Source: Malania oleifera (taxonomy: Eukaryota; Streptophyta; Magnoliopsida; Santalales; Ximeniaceae). From it: a stretch of DNA of 64,000 nt. The DNA lies in the NCBI RefSeq assembly GCF_029873635.1, contig NC_080418.1, positions 8,628,562-8,692,561 on the forward strand, written 5' to 3'. Each line of letters begins with the position of its first letter. Position 1 is the first letter of the stretch. The notes below the pieces were generated by a model that was given only the letters and a program-made list of their open reading frames with translations, had not been told where the DNA came from and ran no database searches. Below are positions 12,059-24,342 of the stretch, one piece after another. The position numbers were made by a program, and so were the translations under genes.

Positions 12059-12930
12059 AAGTGGTATCAGAGCCGACAGTTTGTAACTCTAGGTGAGCGA
12101 CATTGTAAAAGTTGATACGGGAAGCTAATTCTCCTGACGTGCTAATAGTTGGAGGACCAAGTGTGTGGCTGAGCCCAATAAGGATCATCTAGGCTGCGGA
12201 TGGATCCGAATAGGGTCAAGACGTGGGGGGTAGGATTGGTTTGGAGGCACGTGGAATGCAATTTGAGGCACGTAAGACGCTAGTGGTAAGGCCCACTTGA
12301 GCAACTGCTAGAGAATTGTCCCATAAGGGAGACAATTTCCGTTCAAGGGGGAGCATGAACTCACAAGTGAGGGGGAGATTGTTGAGAATTCCACTTGTGA
12401 GCTTGTCCCACATTGGAAAATTAAAGTGGATAATGGGTGCTTATATACATGGATGGACCCAATACCTAATTAGCTTGAGCTTTTGTGTCAAATTGGTGTT
12501 CACTCATGTGTATCAAGCCCACCAATGGGTTCCTCCGGTCCTAACACAAGTCAACAATATTGTACGAGAACAATGCAGCATGTATTGCATAAGTCAAATG
12601 TGGGTATGTAAAAGGTGATAAAACTAACATATTTCACTAAAGTTCGTTTACACTCATGAACTTCTGAAAAAATGAGACGGTGACATTTGTAAAATTCATT
12701 CAAGTGACGACTCATCAGATCCACTCACAAAAACATTGTCAACTTCAATTTAAAAAAAAACATGTACATGATATTGGAATGCGACGATTTAAGGACATTT
12801 TTTAATTTATTGTATTTTTTATGGGAAGTATAAATACTGTATTTTTTTTTTCCTTCGTTAAGGTTTTGTCCCATAGGGTTTTCCTTAGCGAAGGTTTTAA
12901 CGAGCCATATTCATAGTATATAGTCATCAA

Positions 12931-14040
12931 CAGGGAAGTGTTTTATAATTCTTTTTTTTTATTTCATTTACAACAAGTAGGAACTCACGAGAATATTGTT
13001 AACTATGCACAATAAAGACCTATAAATAATTTGTAATCCATCAATAATTAATGATGGTCTATTAACATTCAAACCAACTTACATATGTAAAATTCCAACT
13101 TACATATGTAAAATTCATTGTTGGACCCACGTCAAATCATAACTTTGAGGATTCTAAATCTTATATAGATGAAAAATTCTTGATAAGATATAACTAAATT
13201 ACCAAGAGTCATGTCTAGTTATGACAATAGGATCTATATTTACTAAATTAGCTATGAAGCCGATTGTGGAAGTATGAAACTACTTCCTCTTTCCTTATTT
13301 AACAATATATAGATTTTTATTATAAGCATTATTATTCTATATTTTGAAAACAATTACAAAAAAAGCTTAACCTAGTTTTTAATTTTTAAAATTTATGTAA
13401 GATAATATTTTGAATCATGAGTTTTGGGACTTGAATTGGATTTGTGGATTTAGAAAAAATTCTATATATAATGCACACAAATTAAAATTTAAAATACAAA
13501 CTCCATGAACTCATATGCAAAATAAGAGTTATTTTTTTTAAATAATAAAAAATATTTAAAAATAAAATAATATTTTTTTAACTATTTTAAAAAATTAGAA
13601 TAAAACATAAAACTATTTCAACGGACAAATAGTGCAAAAACCATTTGTTGTTGCTTATTTATTCCATATGAATGTTGTAAAATTAAAAAGTTAGCTAACA
13701 TTTTTTTAAAAAGTTTTTAAAAAGTTAAATTGAAAAATAAAAGTTATTTTATAAAGTTAAACAAACTCTTAAGATTTCAAAAATCATAACATCACTCCTA
13801 GTTATATGCTTATAGTAAAAAATGAACTATATAATACCACTCCTAACTATACGCTTATAGTAAAAAATGAATTATATAAGGAAAATTTGCCTTATAAATC
13901 TCAAGGAACATCAATAAAAATATTTATTTTTTTATCAAATCTAAGATTATGTTTGCTTCATAGAGTATTTATTCATAAAAATAAATTAATAATTATTATA
14001 AAATAAATAATAATATTAAATTAAATAAATAAGAAATAAC
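12931..14040. other. AT-rich intergenic DNA
   Basis: No gene was recognised. A short direct repeat is visible: ACTCCTA..TATATGCTTATAGTAAAAAATGAA recurs twice near 13795-13880. Two copies of CAACTTACATATGTAAAATTC lie near 13077-13117. Confidence 0.5.
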
Positions 14041-14092
14041 TATCCTCACCACCATCTCAATTCTCACTTGCCAAAGGAGAAACCAACACTAT

Positions 14093-14103
14093 CGGCCCAC
14101 GTG
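14093..14103. promoter_or_regulatory. TCP/site II-like motif overlapping a G-box upstream of PCNA
   Basis: CGGCCCAC (14093-14100) matches seven of eight bases of the class I TCP (PCF) consensus GGNCCCAC, known from plant PCNA promoters. It overlaps CACGTG at 14098-14103. The match is by eye. Confidence 0.45.
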
Positions 14104-14135
14104 CTTAAGATTTCACCTCCAAATTCCCAAAACCG

Positions 14136-14170
14136 TGGCGGGAATTAAATTATTTCCATGTCCCGCCAAA
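14136..14170. promoter_or_regulatory. Pair of facing E2F-type sites in the PCNA promoter
   Basis: TGGCGGGAA at 14136-14144 and TCCCGCCAAA at 14161-14170 are opposite-strand matches to the E2F core (TTTGGCGGGA). E2F control of PCNA at the G1/S transition is established in plants, so the pair fits the gene 180 bases downstream. Confidence 0.7.
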
Positions 14171-14181
14171 CAGAGCCCTAG

Positions 14182-16007
<1,826 letters not shown>

Positions 16008-17298
16008 ATGTCGCAGATTTTTAATCTGACCTTGAAGCCCTATGTCCAGTTCTGCTTTGAAGCAATTTTATGATCTGAAATTTTCAATGTAATGTTGTTT
16101 CTCGTACATTTTTATCTGAGCCGTCCACACTTCTTAGGAATGCAATTATTAGTTCAGGACTCTTTACATTGGGTTTTCAAGTGTTGTGCTTAACTTGGTG
16201 ATTGTACTCGTTATTTTTTAGGAAAAAATATATGCTTGTATTTTCTTAAAAAAAAGAAAAAAGTTTTGCTGTGTATTTAATTAAGTTCATTTATTTAAAA
16301 TTTGGTAGAAGTTTGGCCTGTATAGTTTTTGTTTCTTTTAATACCATTGAGTTTGATGGACTTATCTTGGGTTTTGATTTGTGTATTTGAATAAAATGTA
16401 GCATAATATTACAATGAATTTGGTCTAAATTTACACATCTAAATTTAATGGTTGAAACCATGTTTTCAAATGTAGTGTTAAGAAAATTTTGGGAAAATTA
16501 AATTGAAAGACAAATGAAGGCACTTGAAAAATATGAAGATCTTAAATTCACTTGAGATTTGTTGAAAAAGGGACAGTAGGTAGGTCATGTTTGAAGTTTT
16601 AAAAGAAAAAAATGATTTGCTTGTTTGGTTGGTTGGTAAATTACATAACTAGTTCTTAAACTAGCAATCTTGGTAAAAATGACTTGATTTTTTTTAGTTA
16701 AGTAACAAAAATGATTTTGCCCTTACTAGTTATAAGGAACAAAGTAATGCATAATTCATTCGTTTGAATAAAACAGTGAGGTATTTGGACAAAGCGTTTT
16801 TCAACTGAAGGGAAAAAAACGCATGGTTTAAATTGGAACCTCATTGAATACAAATACAGTTAATGAAAAATAAAGTATGAAACACAATCAAATTAAATAA
16901 TGAGATCCTCTCAATAATTTACCAAAATTGACAAAAACAACAAATTCTGAATCAAAACCCAACCAACAACTACCTTGAAGCATGGTTGACATTTTCTCAT
17001 CACCTAAAACTAAAAGATCATAGAAAGTCAAAACAAATGTTTTGGTCTCCCTCTATAGTCCCCTCTCTCTCTTTGGCCTAAAAAAAGAGGAAAAAAGATA
17101 AACCTTTTTTCTTCACTTGATCTATAATTGCTTCTGAAAAAGCTCCTTGACATAAAATGTGGGGGGTTTTGCAATTTATAGCATCTGCTGTGAGTTGTAT
17201 CCATCCACATTGGACTGGAGAAGCTCAGAGCGCCAAGATTAGATTTAACATTATAAATTAGACGAGCACCATGCATTATGCATCAATGGATTTTCTCT
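16008..17298. other. PCNA 3' region and intergenic DNA between two convergent genes
   Basis: PCNA ends on the plus strand at 16007 and the transporter ends on the minus strand at 17299, so both 3' untranslated regions lie here. Otherwise the DNA is AT-rich with no coding signal. Confidence 0.6.
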
Positions 17299-20200
17299 TT
17301 AAGAAGTCTTGCTTCTTTTCTTTGCTTCACCGTAGAAGACAACACCCATTACCGTGAGGGCGTAACCCAGCATCCCAGTCACTGATACGGGGTTTTTAAA
17401 TATTAAGATTGAGACCACCACAGCAACAGCACCTTTAGCATTTCCCAACACCTGTAAGCAAGCCAATGTACCAACACTAGTTATTATTCATATGCATCAC
17501 TTCACCAGGACTCACATTTCTCTCATGAAATTTAAATCTGTCCTATCACTTTTTTTTGTACTATTGTCATATACACTTGCAGATTTTATGAACTTTTTGA
17601 GTGATCACTTCCAAATAGTGTGCTAGACTACTAGTTCAACATGACCAGTATAGATTTATAGTTATGCTTACCTGGTAGGACATAGGGTTTAAGCATTAAT
17701 ATAGCCAATTAGTTGGAGAGGCGAAATTTAATATTTCCAATTGTTTATCAAAATCTTAGGAGCCTTGCTATTCTTATACATGTGTGTACATGCTCTAAAG
17801 GCCCTATGAACCCTGGGGCCATTTTTATACTTTATCAGACTAAAGTTGTATATTTTGTGCTTTGACAACCTGACAGTGATCAAACAGTTAACTCCAATGA
17901 ACCAAACCAGATTTTGAAGAATAAAACTTAGATGGATTTATTACATTCTTGGCTTTCAAGGAAAAAGACAAAAGTTGCAAAATAAATTATCAAGATACTT
18001 ACGAAAACAAATACAACCTACAAGGGATGGTTAGAAAAGATTGTACAGATACAGCAAGAGGCAGAACACCAAAAGCATCAGTGAATGAACCTATTTGCTT
18101 GAGAGTACTTATAAGGTAAATTATATTACATGTTCCTAAAGTTTGATTGAATTGCACTCCACTCCCTGCATTTTAAACTTGGACAATTTGATCCTTGTTG
18201 AAGTTTCATATTCAGGCTAGTTCAAGTCCCTTTTTAGGGACTGCACCAAATTTAAATTGGAACATTAAAGATTAGACTGTCACAGTTTAAACTTCAAGAG
18301 TGAAGAGCAACTCAACCAAACTCAACTTCTGGTGTAATACCCTTTAATTTAATTTTTTTAACTGTTATTATGTATGACTAAAGATTTTAGTTATTATGTA
18401 TTTTATATGTATTTTAAAATACATAATAACTAAGAAGGGGGTATGCAATAGATTTACTAAGGTCATTAAGGATATGTGTGATAAAGTAGTGATTAGCATT
18501 AGGATTGTAGGAGGGGAATCTAGAGATTTTCCTATCATAATAAGTGTACATCAAGATTTTGCTTTGAATCCTTATCTTTTTACTTTAGTGATTGATGAAC
18601 TTATTAGAATATCCAAAATGAGATCCCTTGGTGTATGTTGTTTGCAGATGATATCGTGTTGATTGATAATAATAAGAACGGCATGAAATCTAAGTTTGAA
18701 CTTTGGAGAGTCACATTAAAGTCTAAAGGGTTTAGGATAAGTAGGAATAAGATAGAATATAGGAAACGTAATTTCAATAATGTAAGGAGCAGCAATGGAA
18801 AGAAAATTAATCTTGATAATCAACTAATCAAGAGATAAATAATACTAATAAATTTATATATCTTGGATCTATTATGCAAACGGAAGGGTAAATTGAAGAA
18901 GATATAGTACATGAAATTCAAACGTGTTGGGTAAAATGGAGGAGTATGTCAGGTGTTTTTTGTAATCATACTATCATAGAATGCTCTTAAAATTAAAAGA
19001 AAAATTTTATAAGACGACTATAAGGCTGGCTATGCTTTATGGTTCAAAATGTTGGGTAACTAAGAAGCAACGTGTACAAAAAATAAAAGTTACTAAAATG
19101 TGAATATTAAGGTAGATGAGTGATATAACATTAAAATATAAAGTAAAAAATGAGCATATATGCAATAATTTAAGCATAACACCGATTGAAGAAAAGATAA
19201 GGGAGAAGCGGCTTAGATGGTTTAGGCATTTGAAACGTAGTATTGGCAGAGCACCTGTAGGGAGGAGTGAGTTAGTTATTAATTTTGACATGAAAAGAGA
19301 TACGGATAGTTTTAAAATAATTTGGAATGAAATAGTGAGGAAGGATTTAATAATCCTTAATCTACAAGTGGAAAATGCTCTCGATTGGGTGAAGTGGAGG
19401 AAAAGGATTCATGTAACCGACCCCACTTAATGGGATTTAAGACTTGTTGTTGTTGTTAATAATAACAAATCTTTAGTCATTCATTTCCTTTATTCTGAAT
19501 TAGTTATTTTCTTAGTTTGATAATAATATCATATTGAGTGCTCAAGTAACTAAATAGCAAGCTACAGATTGATAGTTTAACAGAAAACCAGGAAAAGAGA
19601 GACTCAGGGAAGAGTGTGCGAAATTGAAGGGGGAGGAGGAATACCTGTAGGGTCAAGGCACTGGTGTGTTTGGTGACCAAGAAATTGGTCAAATTCACAA
19701 AATATGCCAGTGCAGAATTAAAGATTAGATACCATAAAATCCTGACATCATCTCTGGCAAGTGCTATTGTCATTGCAATCACATCTTTCTCCATCAAGAG
19801 CGCTGCTGGAAGGAGCAATACAACAGCTACTGGAGCCATGTACATGAGAAGGTTCATAGAATTAAGTTTTTCCCTGGAAAAACATTCAAAGTATTTGCAC
19901 ATGGGCCTAAGTTCCAGTGAGTACAAAAATGTTATTTATGAATAAAAAGATGATAAAAATGCCTCTTTCTTAGCATTTTACCATTTTTTTGTTTATATAT
20001 TTCAATTTGGTAGAGACATATCCATTGATTACCCTTCAGAGGAGAGCAAAATTCCTTGAAGTACTGACTTTAGTGCACGAGCAGCTGTAGCACCAATGCA
20101 CATTATAAACCCAAAGAGATGGAAGCTTGGTTCTCCCTACATGTGCACAACAAGGACAATAATAATCACTCTTATTTTGCATTCCAACAACATAATGCCA

Positions 20201-21623
20201 AAAACACAGGAACTAATCCTTTTTCTAGTGTACCTGCAATGTAATGCATACAGAAAAGACAACCAAAACAACACTTACAAACCCAAGCAGAAGGATTTCA
20301 GGATAATAAGATCAATGCTTATAACAAGTCAGCGACATGGTAGATGGTTCTCCCAATTTGCAATACCATGATGCTTAGCTATCGCTAGAATCTTGAGAAC
20401 TTTTTAACACCAACAGCATAAGTAGACAGCAGCATGATAGATGGGGTACCAAATTGTGTTATTATCATGCTTAGTGAGCACTGGACTCTCATAAACTACT
20501 GAATAGCACAAAAGCAAAGGGAAATTTTGCCAAACTAAACCTAGTATTAAATAGGAAATAACTTTCCAATGTGGAGATCAACTATATCATAAATTTGGAA
20601 TTCTTGTTCAGTTGAGATCAGCATTAGACAAAAATAATTTAGAAAACCATAAAAAACATAAATTTAATGGAAATTGATTTAACAGAGCAATGAACTCCAC
20701 AATCTCAGTGAGCGTAAGAAGAAATGTCAACCAAGTTAATACCTAGTATCATTTAAAGGTGGAAAACACTTCTGTAGAAAAGTCCATAGAGATAGTTTGG
20801 ACGGATAACATTTATGGTATCCTTCATTCTGATCACAGAGAATTTAAACTGAAAATAAATAGTACATTTGATAAAAATAATAAAAAAGCAATACCAACAG
20901 AAATTAATTATTTCTTGACCTTAATCAGGAAATTTGCTAACGAATCAACATATACGAAATTCCAAAAGCTTATTCAATTATCAGCAGTTCGATATCCAAA
21001 AATAACAATTCAGTTGATTAACTATATACACACGATGTAAACAAATACAGTTACCCATACAGTACATCCAACAAAAAAGAAATTTGCCAAGAGAAACTCA
21101 CGAAAAAGGTTCAAAATTTAACCATCCCTCTCCTCCGGGCAAAAAAAAAAAAAAAGAAGAGAAAAAGGGTAGGAACTCTTACTCCACTGGCAATGACGAC
21201 GCCGGTGACAACCGGTACAAGTGCAACATAGGTGAGCCAAGCTTCCCTCCTCAGCGTCATCATATAGGCAAAAACCGCCGTGAAGAACGGCGTGGTTGCG
21301 CCGATCGCCTGGTTGAACGACACCGGAAGATACCGAAGCGAGATATTGCCACTGACGACCGACGAGCAGAACACAAGGCTGAGCGCCGAGATTTTCAGGA
21401 ACTGGACCCTCGATCGGACACTCTGCATTGGCACGATCTTCAACCACGAGGTGGCGATGTAGCTGAGCAGCGAACACGCCATCATGTGGCAGAAGGTGAG
21501 GAAGATCGGGTACTTGAAGCCGTAGTTGCTGAGCAAGTACTTATTCAGCAACAAAACCCCAATGTTGGACGAGTACCACGACGCGACGAGCCCGATCGTG
21601 AAGACGCGGCCCGAGACCTTCAT
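17299..21623 (-). CDS. Nucleotide-sugar / triose-phosphate translocator family transporter (UUAT-like), 4 exons
   Basis: This is a multi-pass membrane antiporter of the NST/TPT family in the KV-A-G subgroup, whose members include the Arabidopsis Golgi UDP-uronic acid transporter UUAT1. Exons are 21623-21183, 20136-20033, 19873-19645 and 17451-17299; all introns are GT-AG and phases fit, giving 308 residues, the usual length. I chose the ATG at 21623 ([19 protein letters not shown]), which matches the family N-terminus. Landmarks: [20 protein letters not shown] (helix 1-2), [73 protein letters not shown] (the family's substrate region) and [18 protein letters not shown] near the end. The C-terminus EAKKRSKTS is lysine-rich. 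Substrate is inferred from the family only. Intron 3 carries a LINE. Confidence 0.92.
18374..19480. repeat. Small palindrome (possible fold-back/MITE remnant) split by a LINE
   Basis: Arms 18387-18405 and 18415-18433 are perfect 19-base inverted repeats around a 9-base spacer. The left arm extends to 18374 as ATGACTAAAGATTT, and its complement AAATCTTTAGTCAT reappears only after the LINE, at 19467-19480. So a palindrome with arms of about 30 bases existed before the LINE landed in its right arm. Confidence 0.75.
18431..19457 (+). mobile_element. 5'-truncated RTE-like LINE in intron 3 of the transporter gene
   Basis: The plus strand encodes scattered reverse-transcriptase pieces: [12 protein letters not shown] near 18637, [19 protein letters not shown] near 18700, then [13 protein letters not shown] near 19030. 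The 3' end has the [16 protein letters not shown] tail: GACCCCACTTAATGGGATTT, then (GTT)n at 19445-19457. ATAATAAC lies at 18423-18430 and again at 19459-19466, giving an 8-base target duplication. The reading frame is interrupted by several stops and frameshifts, and the 5' half is missing. It is antisense to the host gene and should be spliced out. Confidence 0.88.
20137..21182. other. Intron 1 of the UUAT-like transporter gene
   Basis: AT-rich intron with GT donor at 21182 and AG acceptor before 20136. The 21143-21165 region is A-rich next to the donor. No inserted element was recognised. Short plus-strand frames here lack any family resemblance. Confidence 0.7.
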
Positions 21624-24342
21624 CGATTCGATTACAGACACGAATTTTTCCAAATCAGACGAATTAATCGAGCAGAATAATCGGAAGGTAACCTACCGAC
21701 GGCTTCGTGTGCCGAAACGGCGTTGAATATGAATCCAAAATGATCGATGTTAAAAAGAGAACGCAGTTGGTGATCGTGATTCTCCAGAGCGACAGTGACC
21801 GATGATCAGGAAGATCTATGAATCTGAGAGAATTTTGTTGTGATTAAATGGGGCTGACATATAGGGTTCGAATTGAGGAAGAAGAAGGATTGTGTTAGAG
21901 AGAGAGAGAGAGAATGGGGGGAGTTTGTGTTGGAGTTTGAGGAGGTAAAGGCGGAATTTGGAAGGAGAGTTTCTGTATGTTCGTTTCCATTTCAAACACT
22001 TTCTTCAATTACGCGCGGTAATTGAAATTATCATGGACGAACGGAACGGGAGATTATTAATAGTTTAATACCCAGAAGTCCACCCTTAATTTACTAACTA
22101 ATTAATTAATTAATTAGTTTATACCTTATTTCCCAAAACATTCCTTATTTTAAAATATCCATGTTTATGTTGTTTTCCCATAACTCGACCCTCGAACTGG
22201 TTGATTCGGGAGTAAAATTGGAGATTCGAAATTTTTTAACTTTTTAGGACAAACTTAACCGAAGCAAGCTTCATTTAAAAGTAATCGAGAATCAATTGAA
22301 TGGAGAGTATAACAAATTAAAAATTAGGTAAACTCCATTTTATAAATTTATGAGAGAAATTGAAAAAAATAATCTAAAAAAACATCATCATTTTATTTCA
22401 TTTCAAAATCATATTATCATAAACTTACGGTGAGTTAACATTACTACCTAGTCTCCTTACTTAGATTAAGAATAGTAAACACACATTGATAATGTTGCAT
22501 AAGCTATTGAGAAGTAAGCACAATAGAGCAGTAGTAGAGCATTCAAGAGAGAAGTTGTGAGAATATCCAACATTCTAGGGAGATTCTAACATTGAAATAG
22601 AAAGGTGGAAATTCTTAATAATTGAAAGTTCAAAATCAAGGAGAGGGAAGATGAAGAAGCTTGATTATATTCATTAGTTAGACGATTGTGATTATATTCA
22701 TTAGCCAAACGATTGAAAAATGGTCATTTTAATAATATAAGTCGAATGATTAACTTATTGTTAGAAGTACAATATCTTAAGTTAAGGTGATAAACGAGTC
22801 AAATATTTTCATGTTCAATTTTGTACAGTAAAATTTTAACTCAACTGTAGTATACTTGCTCAAATGAACGACACAAGAGGCCCTTATCAAGTTGAGCAAC
22901 CAAGACAGATTTGATTTTTTTGGAAACTCTCGGTGTGAGATGCAAGAAGCACTTAAGAGTTCTATGAAAAAAAGTTGAAAAAAGACTCCTACTAATACCG
23001 TCATAAATTTTATTTTGCCCAACCAAGATAACCTATTAGCCTAGGATTTAGGTTTTAAAATTTGAGATAAACAAGTCCACACTCAAACCGTCAGCCTTAT
23101 TAAACGAGGCCCTTAATGAGCCTAATCCAAACCTTTTAAACGAATTCAAACCAAACCTATGACTTAAATTTGTTCATGTTCAAGTTCAATTCATTTATTT
23201 AATGCCTAAAATTAGATTTGAAAATTTCTCATTTATATAATAAAGCCTAAAAAAGCTCTTATTAAATCGAGCTCTAAACCAGTTGTGAAAAGTGAAAAAG
23301 ACATCTTGAAACTAAGCACTGTAAGGGACTTTCTAGCAGTTCTATAATTGGACATGACCTTTATATGAAGCATCCTAAGTATGCAACAGTTAACCAACCT
23401 AATGCTGGGTTCAAGCCATACTCTCAAGTCTCAGCCAGGAAAACACCCTTAACCGTCTATTTATTGTGTAAAGTCTCATTGTTTATTTTTTTTTTTCACA
23501 TTAACCATCAGAAAAAAAGGAGAAAAAATAAAATTGGCAGTAACTTTAATAAAAAATAATTTTCATTTTTCATAATTTTTTTCTCAATAGTATTTTATAT
23601 AGAACAACAGAGAACAAATAATTTTTTTCATTGTCTTTTTATCAAAGCAGAAAAGTACAAAAACAAAAAAACACAAAATTTCATTCATTTTCTTTCTCAA
23701 ACAGAAGGGATATAATTTCTTTTCAATTGTGACTGGAGATTGAAATATATATATATAGGGGTTGATTGTTTCTATTATAATTATAATAAATTATCAACCC
23801 ATGCCAGCCACACGTTCAGACTTGAGAACTAGACTGTCAAGAGATTGGTTCTGGTATGGACTCCTGATTAAAATAATGTCACAACAAATAGAGAGGAAAG
23901 GAGAGAAGAGGAGAGTCCCTTAGCCATGACCCAGGTTCATATCCAACCTTCAATTAAAATAAAAAAAATAATTCTTACATCCTTTTTAATTAAAATGAAA
24001 TGCAATCTTATCTGCTGTTAAACTGTGAGCTTCCGTCACTTCAAATCCTCTTCGCTCTCGATGCAGTTCCCTCGAAACTTCTACGAACACTGTTACAAAT
24101 AGTTATATCTTAAAAGAATGAAAAGAAAATATCAAATCCTCCACAAAACCTGCTAAACATCACTGGGCACTATTTCATCTCTCTCTCTCTCTCACACGCG
24201 CGCGTGCGCGCACACACAAAACAAAGAAGCAAATAAACACATCTTTCATGCTTATGGTACATTCAGGCACACGAGCATCAGCTGCAAAATGCTGAGAAGA
24301 AATTCAGAGGCAAATGTGGAAATGAGCACTTGAAAAATCTGA
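21624..24342. other. Transporter 5' leader and intergenic DNA up to the ENO3 3' end
   Basis: The first 400 bases hold the transporter leader, with a (GA)n run at 21898-21913. The rest is AT-rich with no coding pattern. A (CT)n(CA)n microsatellite lies near 24178-24218, within the probable ENO3 3' region. Confidence 0.5.

Larger units (their letters stand above)
8789..12546 (+). mobile_element. TRIM-type LTR element carrying a second Copia body (mosaic)
   Basis: Two 167-bp LTRs, 8789-8955 and 12380-12546, both run TGTTGAGAATTCCACTT...GGTCCTAACA and differ at about nine positions by eye (about 5%). The flanks carry a perfect 5-bp duplication, CAAGT, at 8784-8788 and 12547-12551, so this unit inserted into the older Copia. 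A primer-binding site for initiator Met-tRNA (TGGTATCAGAGCC) follows the left LTR, and the polypurine tract GTGAGGGGGAGAT precedes the right one. Between them lie a Copia coding body, an unrelated LTR (11632-12058) and a short TRIM interior with its own primer-binding site. The same LTR family recurs as a compact 582-bp element at 49842-50423. If the usual plant clock applies, insertion was perhaps 1-4 million years ago; that is rough. Confidence 0.85.
6535..12930 (+). mobile_element. Old broken Ty1/Copia element, itself interrupted at 8789-12546
   Basis: Plus-strand pieces match, in Copia order, a protease-like segment (about 6660-6950), GAG-pre-integrase and integrase (about 7060-7720), reverse transcriptase with YVDDI (about 7850-8330) and RNase H (about 8480-8780, resuming after 12552 to about 12760). 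Sequence at 12780-12930 has the TTCGTTAAGGTTTTGTCCC style of a Copia 3' end. I could not fix either LTR, so the limits are approximate. The element is clearly broken, with many breaks (well over ten), and looks like the oldest LTR element in this part of the window. Confidence 0.8.

Noticed and set aside
21084-21726. Several open frames opposite the transporter's first exon, up to 198 residues
   Set aside because: Shadow frames of a GC-rich coding exon; the minus-strand frame has the conserved family sequence and correct splice site. A start at 21653 was also rejected because that codon is TTG; the first in-frame ATG is at 21623.
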